From CAZYVU01 sp964651435 (lineage in GTDB: Bacteria > Desulfobacterota > Syntrophorhabdia > Syntrophorhabdales > CAYQXL01), in the NCBI GenBank assembly GCA_964651435.1, contig CAZYVU010000034.1:1-34870 (forward strand): a stretch of DNA of 34,870 nt, in the 5' to 3' direction. The notes below the pieces were generated by a model. That model did no database searches, was not told the DNA's origin, and saw nothing but the letters and a program-made list of their open reading frames with translations. Shown one piece after another: positions 6,861-14,817 of the stretch (the stretch's first letter is position 1; every line of letters begins with the position of its first letter). The position numbers were made by a program, and so were the translations under genes.

Positions 6861-7853
6861 ATGGTGACCATAGCGGTCGATGGTATGGGCGGTGATTACG
6901 CTCCCCGTGCGATCGTGAAGGGAGCCGAGCTTGCACGAAAGGAGTTGGGCGTAGACATCGTGCTTGTGGGCGATGAGGCCCGAATCGAGCCTTTCCTCAC
7001 CGTAAGGGACCATATCGAAATCGTCCATACGCCGGTCTGCGTGGAGATGCACGAATCGCCCTCCCATGCCCTGCGCAAGAAGCGGGACTCGTCGGTGAAC
7101 AGGGCCCTTGAGCTTGTAAAGAAGGGAAGCGCCCAGGCCGTTGTCACGGCGGGCAATTCGGGCGCCGCCATGGCCTTTGCCATTTTTACGCTGGGCCGGG
7201 TGGGAAACGTGGAGAGGCCCGCCATCGCAACACTGCACCCCAACATCGGCGGCACCCTCTCGGTCCTTCTCGATGCCGGCGGAAACGTGGACTGCAAGCC
7301 CCTCCATCTCGTTCAGTTCGCCATTCTCGGCGATGCCTGCGCGAGAACGGTGCTGGGCATCGAGTCGCCCCGCATCGGCGTGCTGAGCAATGGCCAGGAG
7401 GAATCGAAAGGCAATGAGCTGACGCGGGAAGCACATGCGATGATCAAGGAACTGGTAAAGGAGTTGCACCTCAACTATGTGGGATACGTTGAGGGAACGG
7501 ATATGTATACGGGTAACGTTGATGTGGTGGTGACGGACGGCTTTGTGGGCAACGTGGCCCTGAAAATAAGCGAGGGGACGGCTGAGGTGTTCCTGAACTA
7601 CTTCAGGGAGGTCATTGGAAAAAGCTGGAGGATGAAGGCGGGTTACCTTCTGTTAAAGGAGGCCTTCGACCAGTTGGCCCGGAGGACGGACTATTCGGAG
7701 TACGGGGGCGCCCCGCTGCTCGGCGTGGACGGCACCGTCATCATCTGTCACGGAAAATCGAACGAAAAGGCGATCAAGAACGCCATAGCCCTTGCAAAAC
7801 GCCTCTCGGAGAACAAGTTTGTGGAAGCCACAAAAGAGAGGATCTATCTATAA
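6861..7853 (+). CDS. plsX: Phosphate acyltransferase PlsX
   Basis: A 330-residue PlsX, which converts acyl-ACP and phosphate to acyl-phosphate at the membrane for PlsY-dependent lysophosphatidate synthesis. Recognisable segments are IAVDGMGGDYAP (4-15), ASMxx-type SVNRALELVK, VTAGNSGAAMA (95-105), and VVVTDGFVGNVALK near the C-terminal half. Length matches the family. The ATG lies 4 nt after the rpmF stop, inside a tight operon. In related genomes fabH follows here; in this window an acyl-CoA dehydrogenase follows after 30 nt. Confidence 0.97.
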   Translation: MVTIAVDGMGGDYAPRAIVKGAELARKELGVDIVLVGDEARIEPFLTVRDHIEIVHTPVCVEMHESPSHALRKKRDSSVNRALELVKKGSAQAVVTAGNSGAAMAFAIFTLGRVGNVERPAIATLHPNIGGTLSVLLDAGGNVDCKPLHLVQFAILGDACARTVLGIESPRIGVLSNGQEESKGNELTREAHAMIKELVKELHLNYVGYVEGTDMYTGNVDVVVTDGFVGNVALKISEGTAEVFLNYFREVIGKSWRMKAGYLLLKEAFDQLARRTDYSEYGGAPLLGVDGTVIICHGKSNEKAIKNAIALAKRLSENKFVEATKERIYL

Positions 7854-7883
7854 ATTGCCTCCCATGGCAAAGGAGACACCATA

Positions 7884-9047
7884 ATGGACTACTTCTTCAC
7901 AGAAGAGCAAAAGCAGATCAAGGCGTTGGCCCGGCGTGTCGCCGAGGAGAAGGCCTTGCCGGTTCGGGCCGAACTGGACGAGTCGGGTGAGTTTCCCTGG
8001 GGCGTCATGAAGGCCTGTGCCGAGACGGGACTTTTCGGGGTCAGCATTCCTGAGGAGTACGGCGGCATGGGAGGCGGCAGCCTTGAAAACTGCATCGCCG
8101 TCGAGGAGTTGAGCAGGGTCTGCCTGGGTATTTCGGTGAGCTATGCCGCCAGCCTTCTCGGTGCCTACCCGATTCTTATCGGCGGCTCGCATGAGCAGAA
8201 GAAGAAATACCTCTCGCAGGTGGCCTCAGGGGAGAAGCTTGCGGCCTTCGGCCTCACGGAAGCGAACGCGGGAAGCGACGCCCAGGGGATACGGACGGAA
8301 GCGAAGAAGGTTGGCGACGAGTACATTCTGAATGGGACAAAGCAGTGGATCACAAACGGCGGCGAGGCGGAGATATATAGCGTTGTGGCCATGACGGACC
8401 GGACCAAGGGGGGGCGTGGTGCCAGCGCTTTCATTCTCGAAAAGGGAATGGAAGGGTTTTCCTTCGGCAAGAAAGAAAACAAGCTGGGCATCCGGGCCTC
8501 GGCGACGCGCGAGCTTGTTTTCCAGGACTGCCGCGTACCTAAGGCAAACCTCATCGGCAGGGAAGGTATGGGATTCATCATTGCTATGAGGACCTTCGAC
8601 AGAACCCGGCCGGGCATCGGCGCACAGGCCGTGGGCGTGGCCCAGGGGGCATTGGAGGCAGCCGTCGAGTATGCCCGTGAAAGAGAGCAGTTTGAGCGGA
8701 AGATTGTCTCCTTTCAGGCCATCCAGCATATGCTGGCCGACATGGCGACGCAGGTCGAGGCGGCACGTGCCCTTGTCTATGCCGTGGCGCGCTACATCGA
8801 CAGCAACCCCAGGGATTTCTCCAAGGTCTCGGCCATGAGCAAGGTCTTCCCCAGCGACGTGGCCATGAAGGTTGTCGTCGATGCGCTGCAGATCTTCGGA
8901 GGTTACGGATACATGAAGGAGTATCCCATAGAAAAGATGATGAGGGATGCAAAGATCCTCCAGATATACGAGGGAACGAACCAGATTCAGCGAAATGTCA
9001 TTGCCCTGGAGCTGATCAAGGAAGCGGCATCGAGGAAGAAACTGTAA
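7884..9047 (+). CDS. Acyl-CoA dehydrogenase (short/medium-chain type)
   Basis: A 387-residue FAD-dependent acyl-CoA dehydrogenase of normal length, oxidising the alpha-beta bond of an acyl-CoA and passing electrons to an electron-transfer flavoprotein. It shows the substrate/flavin signature LTEANAGSDAQG (about 118-129), KQWITNGG, the dimer and FAD motif FGGYGY near 329-334, and the catalytic glutamate E363 in YEGTNQIQRN. Family position resembles butyryl- or glutaryl-type enzymes, but substrate cannot be fixed from motifs alone. An AAAGGAG upstream of the ATG gives a good ribosome site. It occupies the place normally held by fabH between plsX and fabD, so it could serve lipid precursor balance or degradation of acyl-CoAs; this is inference. 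No ETF genes are in the window. Confidence 0.93.
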   Translation: MDYFFTEEQKQIKALARRVAEEKALPVRAELDESGEFPWGVMKACAETGLFGVSIPEEYGGMGGGSLENCIAVEELSRVCLGISVSYAASLLGAYPILIGGSHEQKKKYLSQVASGEKLAAFGLTEANAGSDAQGIRTEAKKVGDEYILNGTKQWITNGGEAEIYSVVAMTDRTKGGRGASAFILEKGMEGFSFGKKENKLGIRASATRELVFQDCRVPKANLIGREGMGFIIAMRTFDRTRPGIGAQAVGVAQGALEAAVEYAREREQFERKIVSFQAIQHMLADMATQVEAARALVYAVARYIDSNPRDFSKVSAMSKVFPSDVAMKVVVDALQIFGGYGYMKEYPIEKMMRDAKILQIYEGTNQIQRNVIALELIKEAASRKKL

Positions 9048-9126
9048 ATGAGTAATTGAGTAACTGAGTAAGTGAGTGAGTAAGTAATTGAGTAAGAGGG
9101 TGACTGGGTAAGTGAGTAAAGGAGTG
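9047..9126. repeat. Degenerate tandem repeat, ten 8-bp units
   Basis: Starting at the last base of the acyl-CoA dehydrogenase stop codon there are ten consecutive 8-bp units with consensus ANTGAGTA (for example AATGAGTA, ATTGAGTA, ACTGAGTA, AGTGAGTA). The period is exact; individual units vary at one to three positions. The unit length is not a multiple of three, and the minus-strand frame across it gives a low-complexity Ser/Tyr/Leu peptide, so it is not coding. It is too short and lacks spacers to be a CRISPR array. Confidence 0.85.
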
Positions 9127-9347
9127 AAGGGGCAGTTGAGTGGTTGCGTCGGATCAGAACCTGCAAAAGGGCTGGCACACCTTTTGTCCTATCATGCCGG
9201 ACTTGATCCGGAATCCGGTGAATCGATGGGCTTCCGGACCCGTGTTTTCACGGGGGTGACGGTTCAGATGGATCTTTTGCCGCTTGTCGCTGATTGCCGA
9301 TCACGAGTCACGCATTACGGATCACGATTCTCATGGAGCTATAACGA
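9127..9347. other. Gene-free gap before fabD with palindromes; no ORF supported
   Basis: Together with the tandem repeat at 9047-9126 this forms a 300-bp gap where fabH would be expected. It contains CCGGA/TCCGG (9197-9201, 9207-9211), a perfect hairpin CCCGTG-TTTT-CACGGG (9239-9254), and heptamer-like repeats at 9292-9333. The stretch around 9191-9256 (CATGCCGGACTTGATCCGG followed by GGGGGTGACGG) resembles a dispersed palindromic element rather than remnants of a gene. The plus-strand frame at 9112-9351 has no recognisable protein features. I see no trace of FabH active-site motifs. Confidence 0.6.
9292..9333. repeat. Degenerate 7-bp tandem repeat
   Basis: Successive heptamers GATTGCC, GATCACG, AGTCACG, CATTACG, GATCACG, ATTCTCA follow an NNTCACG-like consensus just upstream of the fabD ribosome site. 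Only four of six units are close matches, so this is a weak but regular pattern, of the kind often scattered in intergenic DNA of deltaproteobacteria. Confidence 0.5.
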
Positions 9348-10286
9348 ATGAAGAAGATAGGCGTTGTATTTCCGGGACAGGGGTCGCAGTACATAGGCAT
9401 GGGAAAGAAGCTCTACGACCGTTTCGACGAGGTGAAGGAGCTCTACCACACGGCCGATGATGTCCTGGGTTTCAAGATATCGGAGCTCTGCTTCAACGGA
9501 CCGGATGACGAACTCCGGCAGACCTTTAACACGCAGCCAAGCCTCCTCCTCGTGAGCTATGCGGCATGGCGAATGCTCGAAAGAGAGACGGGCCTGAAGC
9601 CGCTTCTCGCGGCGGGACACAGCCTGGGAGAATACACGGCACTTTTGGCCGGCGGCTACTTCACCTTCGAGGATGCCCTCAGGGTGACCAGGAACAGGGG
9701 CCTCTTCATGGAGGAGGCCTGCCCCAAGGGCAAGGGCGGCATGGCGGCCCTTCTGGGTGCCGACATGGCAAAGATAGAGCCCCTGCTGAAGGAGATCTCG
9801 AAGGGCGATTATGTGGTGGTTGCTGCCAACCTCAATTCGGCGGAGCAGGTCGTCCTTTCCGGAGACGCGGGCGCCCTGAAGGAGGCAGTGGAGAAGCTGA
9901 AGGGCATTGGCTACAAGAAGGCCGTTTTCCTCAACGTCTCAGGCCCGTTCCACAGTCCTCTCATGAAAGACGCTGCCGAGAAGCTGAAAGAGGAGCTCGA
10001 AAAGGTGAGGCCGGGGGAGCTCAGGTTCCCCGTCGTGGGCAATGTGGACGCCATGCCGGAGAGCAACAACGGGGCCGTCAAGGATAAGCTGTACCGGCAG
10101 ATGTTTGCGCCTGTGCGATGGGAGATGACGGTAAAGAAGATGGCTGACGAGGGCGTGGAGGTCTTTCTCGAGGTTGGGCCGCAAAAGGTCCTCAGTAACC
10201 TTATCAGAAGGATCCTGCCGGGCGTGGCATGTCATAACGTGGAAGAATATGAGGACATAGAGGCGGCGGTGGCCGCCATTGTCTGA
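9348..10286 (+). CDS. fabD: Malonyl-CoA:ACP S-malonyltransferase FabD
   Basis: A 312-residue malonyl-CoA:ACP transacylase supplying malonyl-ACP for fatty-acid elongation. It shows the FPGQGSQYIGMG start (8-19), the nucleophile S92 in AGHSLGEYTAL, R117 in TRNRG that orients the malonate carboxylate, and catalytic H202 in GPFHSPLM, in the same positions as characterised FabD proteins. The ATG at 9348 follows a GGAG about 10 nt upstream. It restarts the fab block after the repeat-rich gap; fabG follows after 53 nt. Confidence 0.97.
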   Translation: MKKIGVVFPGQGSQYIGMGKKLYDRFDEVKELYHTADDVLGFKISELCFNGPDDELRQTFNTQPSLLLVSYAAWRMLERETGLKPLLAAGHSLGEYTALLAGGYFTFEDALRVTRNRGLFMEEACPKGKGGMAALLGADMAKIEPLLKEISKGDYVVVAANLNSAEQVVLSGDAGALKEAVEKLKGIGYKKAVFLNVSGPFHSPLMKDAAEKLKEELEKVRPGELRFPVVGNVDAMPESNNGAVKDKLYRQMFAPVRWEMTVKKMADEGVEVFLEVGPQKVLSNLIRRILPGVACHNVEEYEDIEAAVAAIV

Positions 10287-10339
10287 GCACCGGGCGGGAG
10301 AGACGGGCACGGGACGAGGACAGGGAAGGATTCGGAGCG

Positions 10340-11065
10340 ATGAAAGATACCGTAACAATCGTTACAGGCGGGGCCCAGGGCATAGGAAAGAGCATTGCCC
10401 TTTTTCTTGCTGAAAAAGGTGGTAACGTAGCCGTGTTCGACGTGCAGGACGGCACATCGACGGTCGTCGGCGTCGTCGAAAAGGGGCAAAAGGCAGCCTA
10501 TTACAGCGTCGACGTTTCGCGTTACGATGCCGTAGAGGGCGCCATAGAGAGCGTTATCAAGGAGTTCGGAAGGATAGACAACCTGGTAAACAACGCCGGG
10601 ATAACGAGGGACAAGCTCCTTGTTAGAATGAAGGAAGAGGATTGGGACACCGTTCTCAATATAAACCTCAAAAGTGTATTCAACTGCACAAGGGCCGTAC
10701 TCAGGCACATGCTCAAGAAGGGTGGGGCCATTGTGAACATTTCTTCCGTGGCGGGACTGATGGGCAACCCCGGTCAGTCAAACTACGCGGCCAGTAAGGC
10801 CGGCATCGTCGGTTTTACGAAGAGCGTGGCCAAGGAATATGGAGAGCGGGGCATCAGGGTGAATGCCGTTGCCCCGGGCTATATCAAGAGTGCTATGACC
10901 GATGCCTTGGATGAACGGGCCAGGGAAGAGATATTTAAAGCCATTCCCCTTAAACGCCTCGGTGAGCCCATAGACGTGGCAGGTGTGGTATATTTCCTGC
11001 TTTCGGACCTGGGACGCTACGTTACAGGGGAGGTGGTGAGTGTTAACGGTGGGTTGCATACATGA
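10340..11065 (+). CDS. fabG: 3-oxoacyl-ACP reductase FabG
   Basis: A 241-residue short-chain dehydrogenase reducing 3-oxoacyl-ACP with NADPH. It has the cofactor motif TGGAQGIG (9-16), NNAGITRDKLL after the central strand, the catalytic serine in VNISSVAG, the YxxxK pair in YAASK, and the C-terminal VNGG close. The sequence ITRDKLLVRM is characteristic of FabG rather than other SDRs, and the position between fabD and acpP settles the assignment. GGAGCG directly precedes the ATG. Confidence 0.96.
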   Translation: MKDTVTIVTGGAQGIGKSIALFLAEKGGNVAVFDVQDGTSTVVGVVEKGQKAAYYSVDVSRYDAVEGAIESVIKEFGRIDNLVNNAGITRDKLLVRMKEEDWDTVLNINLKSVFNCTRAVLRHMLKKGGAIVNISSVAGLMGNPGQSNYAASKAGIVGFTKSVAKEYGERGIRVNAVAPGYIKSAMTDALDERAREEIFKAIPLKRLGEPIDVAGVVYFLLSDLGRYVTGEVVSVNGGLHT

Positions 11066-11067
11066 AG

Positions 11068-11082
11068 CGGGACGCTGTCCCG
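11068..11082 (+). other. Tight hairpin in the fabG-acpP gap
   Basis: CGGGAC (11068-11073) and GTCCCG (11077-11082) form a perfect 6-bp stem with a 3-nt loop, starting 3 nt after the fabG stop. It is followed by AAGGAGGT (11094-11101), the strongest ribosome site in the window, 6 nt before the acpP ATG. No U-tract follows, so an mRNA processing or stability element that lets ACP be made in excess is more likely than termination; this is inference. Confidence 0.4.
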
Positions 11083-11107
11083 AAAGACCAACTAAGGAGG
11101 TGGATAC

Positions 11108-11347
11108 ATGTCAGTAGCAGAAAAAGTAAAAAAGATGATCGTTGAGCAGCTCGGGGTAAGCGAGGCGGAGGTAACGCCGGAAAAGAAGTTCATAGACGAC
11201 CTGGGTGCCGACTCCCTCGACATCGTGGAGCTCATTATGGCCTTTGAAGACGAGTACGGGATAGAAATTCCCGATGAGGATGCAGAGAAGATGGAGACTG
11301 TTGGAGACGCCATAAAGTATATAGAGGATCGTCTCGCAAGCAAATGA
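11108..11347 (+). CDS. acpP: Acyl carrier protein
   Basis: A 79-residue acidic acyl carrier protein that holds growing acyl chains on a phosphopantetheine arm. The attachment serine is S36 in GADSLDIVEL; the flanking helices (KVKKMIVEQLGV and DAIKYIEDRLAS) are standard. Full length. A near-perfect Shine-Dalgarno AAGGAGGT sits 6 nt upstream, matching the high ACP demand. The enzyme that installs the arm, AcpS, is encoded at about 28.6 kb in the same window. Confidence 0.98.
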   Translation: MSVAEKVKKMIVEQLGVSEAEVTPEKKFIDDLGADSLDIVELIMAFEDEYGIEIPDEDAEKMETVGDAIKYIEDRLASK

Positions 11348-11359
11348 CAACGAGGTGAT

Positions 11360-12604
11360 GTGTTGAAAAGAAGGGTTGTAGTTACAGGATCAGGTCTCGT
11401 TACGGCGCTGGGGGTCGGTTTGGAGAATGTCTGGAGCCGAATTCTGAATGGCGAGTCAGGTGTGACGCGTATCACGCGGTTTGACCCGTCAGCCCACGAG
11501 ACCCAGATTGCGGCAGAAGTGAAGGATTTTAACGCAGAGGCATATATACCACCGAAAGAGATCAAGAAGATGGATCTTTTCATTCAGTATGCCTTGGCGG
11601 CAACAAGCGTGGCGGTGCGGGATGCCTCCCTGGACATGGCGAAAGAGGATGCAGAGCGCGTCGGCATCGTTGTGGGTACCGGGCTGGGAGGACTACCGAC
11701 GATAGAAAAGGTCCACAGCATCCTTTTGGAAAGGGGGCCGAGCAGGATAACGCCCTTCTTCATACCGGCGCTGATCGCCAATCTTGCCCCCGGTCAGATT
11801 GCAATACAGTACGGCATCAAGGGCCCGAACCTGTGTATCGTGACGGCCTGTGCCACGGGCGCTCACTCCATAGGAGAGGCGTTCCGGATCATCCAGTACG
11901 GCGACGCCGATGTCATGGTCGCAGGCGGCACGGAGGCAAATCTGACGCCGCTGACCGTGGGCGGATTTAACGCCATGAGGGCCCTTTGCAGACGCAACGA
12001 CGAGCCGGAAAAGGCGTCCCGCCCCTTCGACAAGGATAGGAGCGGTTTTGTCATTTCCGAGGGGGCCGGTATCGTTATTCTCGAAGAGCTTGAGCACGCC
12101 AGGAAAAGGGGAGCCAAAATCTATGCCGAGCTGGTGGGATACGGCTACAACGGGGACGCCTACCATATCACGGCGCCCTGCTCCGACGGCGACGGTTTCT
12201 CGCGGTGCATGAGGCTCGCCATGAAGGACGCGAATATCGGTCCGGGCGATGTAGACTATATTAACGCCCACGGCACGTCGACGGAACTGAATGACTATGT
12301 GGAAACGCTGGCCATAAAGCAGGTCTTCGGCGAGAAGGCGAAGTCCGTTCCCGTCAGTTCGACCAAATCCATGATCGGCCACCTCCTCGGAGCGGCGGGG
12401 GCCGTGGAGGCTATTTTTTCAGCGCTAAGCATACGCGACGGCATCTGCCCGCCCACGATCAACTATGAAACCGTGGACCCGGAATGCGATCTCGACTACG
12501 TGCCCAACGTGGCCCGGAAGCATGACGTCAGGGTTGCCCTCTCCAATTCCTTCGGGTTTGGAGGTACGAATGCAACCCTGATCTTTCGGAGGTTTGAAGA
12601 GTGA
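11360..12604 (+). CDS. fabF: 3-oxoacyl-ACP synthase II FabF
   Basis: A 414-residue condensing enzyme extending acyl-ACP with malonyl-ACP. The Cys-His-His triad is intact: C164 in VTACATGAHS, H304 in NAHGTST and H341 in SMIGHLLGAAG, with the C-terminal FGFGGTN loop. This triad distinguishes it from the Cys-His-Asn FabH, so it cannot by itself initiate chains by the standard route. Start is GTG at 11360, or TTG at 11363, with GAGG 4 or 7 nt upstream; the nearby ATG is out of frame and stops at once. Its stop overlaps the next gene by 4 nt. Confidence 0.97.
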   Translation: MLKRRVVVTGSGLVTALGVGLENVWSRILNGESGVTRITRFDPSAHETQIAAEVKDFNAEAYIPPKEIKKMDLFIQYALAATSVAVRDASLDMAKEDAERVGIVVGTGLGGLPTIEKVHSILLERGPSRITPFFIPALIANLAPGQIAIQYGIKGPNLCIVTACATGAHSIGEAFRIIQYGDADVMVAGGTEANLTPLTVGGFNAMRALCRRNDEPEKASRPFDKDRSGFVISEGAGIVILEELEHARKRGAKIYAELVGYGYNGDAYHITAPCSDGDGFSRCMRLAMKDANIGPGDVDYINAHGTSTELNDYVETLAIKQVFGEKAKSVPVSSTKSMIGHLLGAAGAVEAIFSALSIRDGICPPTINYETVDPECDLDYVPNVARKHDVRVALSNSFGFGGTNATLIFRRFEE

Positions 12605-13032
12605 AGATAGCCCTCGGCTCAGACCACGCAGGCTTCACGCTAAAGGAGTTCATTAAGGGCCGCCTCGCCGGTGAGGGCTATGCCGTGACGGACGTGGGCA
12701 CGCACAGCGAGGCCTCGGTGGATTACCCCGATTACGCGCTGCCCGTGGCCAAGCTTGTCGCCGGCGGGGAAGCCGACCGGGGCATCCTCGTTTGCGGCAC
12801 CGGCGTGGGAATGAATATCGCCGCCAACCGTGTTCGCGGCGTCAGGGCGGCCCTGGTGACGGATGTCTATGTTGCCGAACAGAGCAGAAGGCACCTCGAT
12901 GCCAACGTGCTCGTTCTCGGCGGCAGGGTTACGGGGCAGGGGCTTGCGGAGGCCATCGTTAAGGTGTGGCTTGAAACGCCTTTCGAGGGCGGCAGGCATA
13001 AAGGAAGAATCGACAAGATCGACGGGCGCTGA
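12601..13032 (+). CDS. rpiB: Ribose 5-phosphate isomerase B
   Basis: A 143-residue RpiB/LacAB-type isomerase interconverting ribose 5-phosphate and ribulose 5-phosphate. It shows GSDHAGF (6-12), catalytic C65 in VCGTGVGMNIAANR and H98 in RRHLDANV. It begins at GTG in a GTGA overlap with the fabF stop, so it is translationally coupled. The product supplies ribulose 5-phosphate, which RibBA (encoded 4 kb downstream) turns into a riboflavin precursor, and ribose for nucleotides. Confidence 0.95.
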   Translation: MKIALGSDHAGFTLKEFIKGRLAGEGYAVTDVGTHSEASVDYPDYALPVAKLVAGGEADRGILVCGTGVGMNIAANRVRGVRAALVTDVYVAEQSRRHLDANVLVLGGRVTGQGLAEAIVKVWLETPFEGGRHKGRIDKIDGR

Positions 13033-13067
13033 CAGGCCCGGAGCGGTCACAGAAAATACAGAACTGG

Positions 13068-14315
13068 ATGGACAATATGGCGAGAGATCAGCAAATACAT
13101 GATTTGGTCATGAAGGAACTGGAAAGAGAGGAGTACAGCCTCATTCTCATTGCCTCTGAAAATTATGTCGACAAGGAAATCCTCGAAATGCAGGGCTGTG
13201 TCCTGACAAACAAGTATGCCGAGGGTTATCCGTCTAAAAGGTACTACAGCGGATGCAGGTATCTTGACGACATTGAGGCCATAGCCATTGACCGGGCAAA
13301 GACGGTCTTCAAGGCTGATCACGCCAACGTCCAGCCCCATTCCGGCTCAAACGCCAATATGGCCGTCTATCACGCCGTCCTCAATTACGGCGACACCATG
13401 TTGGGCATGAATATCGCCCACGGCGGCCACCTCACCCATGGGGCGAAGGCCAGCTTTTCGGGCAAGTACTACAAAGCCGTCTCCTACGGTGTCTCGAAGG
13501 GCGATGAACGGATCGACTACGACGAGGTGAGGGAGGTGGCCGGACGGGAGAAACCCAAGCTGATCATTGCCGGCGCCAGCGCCTACCCCCGCGTTATCGA
13601 TTTCGGAAAGTTTCGGGAGATCGCCGACGAGGTGGGCGCCTACCTCATGGTGGACATAGCCCACATCGCAGGGCTTATAGCGGCAGGGTGCCACCCCAGT
13701 CCGGTGGAGTATGCCCATTTCGTAACGACGACGACCCACAAGACGTTAAGGGGGCCCCGGGGAGGACTCATCCTTTGTAAGGCCGAGTTTGCCAAAGCCA
13801 TAGACTCTGCCGTTTTTCCCGGCCTTCAGGGAGGGCCGCTTATGCACGTTGTGGCGGCAAAGGCCGTCGCCCTGGGCGACGCAATGACGGAAGGCTTTCG
13901 GGAGTACCAGGAGCAGATCATTCGCAACGCTGTTCATTTCAGCGCCTGCATGGAGAAAAAGGGGTACCGCATTGTTTCCGGCGGTACGGACACACATCTT
14001 TTTCTCGTGGACCTTACGCCGATAGGCATTACGGGCAAAGAAGCCCAGGAGGCGCTTGAGGACAGCGGCATAATGCTCAACAAAAACCTTATACCCTTTG
14101 ACGAACGTGGGCCTAATGTGACAAGCGGCGTGCGGATCGGTACGCCTGCCGTCACAACGCGGGGCATGAAAGAGCGGGAAATGGAGACGATGGCCGACCT
14201 TATCGACGTTGTTCTTCGCAACCGGGACGATATGGCGGTGCGGGCCCGGGTGAAGGAAGAGGTGCGGACGCTCTGCAAGGCATTTCCCTTTTACTCGAAG
14301 ATCTATCCAATATGA
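13068..14315 (+). CDS. glyA: Serine hydroxymethyltransferase
   Basis: A 415-residue PLP enzyme converting serine and tetrahydrofolate to glycine and methylene-tetrahydrofolate. Signatures are IASENYVDKEIL (28-39), YAEGYPSKRYYSG (50-62), HGGHLTHG (118-125), DIAHIAGLIAAG, the Schiff-base lysine K225 in TTTHKTLRGPRGG and the GTPAVTTRG close. The ATG at 13068 has only a weak ribosome site; an ATG nine bases downstream is an alternative. Its final bases overlap the deaminase gene. Methylene-tetrahydrofolate is the co-substrate for thymidylate synthesis, which fits the dCMP deaminase next door. Confidence 0.97.
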   Translation: MDNMARDQQIHDLVMKELEREEYSLILIASENYVDKEILEMQGCVLTNKYAEGYPSKRYYSGCRYLDDIEAIAIDRAKTVFKADHANVQPHSGSNANMAVYHAVLNYGDTMLGMNIAHGGHLTHGAKASFSGKYYKAVSYGVSKGDERIDYDEVREVAGREKPKLIIAGASAYPRVIDFGKFREIADEVGAYLMVDIAHIAGLIAAGCHPSPVEYAHFVTTTTHKTLRGPRGGLILCKAEFAKAIDSAVFPGLQGGPLMHVVAAKAVALGDAMTEGFREYQEQIIRNAVHFSACMEKKGYRIVSGGTDTHLFLVDLTPIGITGKEAQEALEDSGIMLNKNLIPFDERGPNVTSGVRIGTPAVTTRGMKEREMETMADLIDVVLRNRDDMAVRARVKEEVRTLCKAFPFYSKIYPI

Positions 14316-14767
14316 TGATCGGTCTCCGTCCTGACTGGGACGCCTACTTCATGGAGATCGCCACCATCGTCTCCAAGCGGTCGACCTGCAGGCGGAGGAA
14401 CGTAGGCGCTCTTGTGGTCAAGGAGAAACGGATCCTGGCCACGGGTTACAACGGTGCCCCGAGCGGGCTCCGCCACTGCATCGAAAGCGATTGCCTGCGC
14501 GAAACCATGGAGGTCCCCCCGGGGGAGCGCCATGAGCTCTGCCGCGGTCTCCATGCGGAGCAGAACGCCATCATCCAGGCTGCATACCACGGCGTTTCAA
14601 TCCGCGGGGCCTACATCTATTCCACGCACTTGCCCTGTTCCATCTGTATGAAGATGGTCATCAACGCAGGGATTGTGAAGGTGATATATCTCGATGGTTA
14701 CCCCGACAGGCTCTCCATGGAGCTCATCGAAGAGGCCTCGCTGGCGCTGACCAAGATAGAAATCTGA
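14312..14767 (+). CDS. comEB: dCMP deaminase (ComEB-like)
   Basis: A 151-residue zinc-dependent deoxycytidylate deaminase supplying dUMP for thymidylate synthesis. The zinc and catalytic residues are H81 and E83 in LHAEQNAI and C109/C112 in PCSIC, with the structural C/H residues between 56 and 77 typical of dCMP deaminases. Its ATG overlaps the glyA stop (ATGA); a second ATG follows at 14315. The pairing with glyA and nrdR groups deoxynucleotide-related functions. Allosteric control by dCTP/dTTP is known for the family but cannot be read from sequence here. Confidence 0.93.
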   Translation: MMIGLRPDWDAYFMEIATIVSKRSTCRRRNVGALVVKEKRILATGYNGAPSGLRHCIESDCLRETMEVPPGERHELCRGLHAEQNAIIQAAYHGVSIRGAYIYSTHLPCSICMKMVINAGIVKVIYLDGYPDRLSMELIEEASLALTKIEI

Positions 14768-14770
14768 TTG

Positions 14771-14800
14771 TTCGGGACATACCGTCTTCTATGGTATAAT
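14771..14800 (+). promoter_or_regulatory. Putative promoter for nrdR and the riboflavin genes
   Basis: A perfect TATAAT (14795-14800) lies 18 bp after a poor -35 (TTCGGG, 14771-14776). Transcription would start near 14807, a few bases before the nrdR ATG at 14818, giving a leaderless-like or very short leader. The gap between comEB and nrdR is just 50 bp and otherwise empty. The weak -35 suggests either modest strength or help from an activator. Confidence 0.5.
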
Positions 14801-14817
14801 TACTACTTGCGGCCACT

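Noticed and set aside
9047..9126. Short direct repeats taken as a CRISPR array
   Set aside because: Units are 8 bp and contiguous, with no spacers; CRISPR repeats are 23-47 bp with unique spacers. No array is visible anywhere in the window despite the edge cas3.
14768..14817. FMN riboswitch before the riboflavin genes
   Set aside because: Only 50 bp separates comEB and nrdR and it holds promoter-like elements; no conserved FMN-aptamer segments are present.
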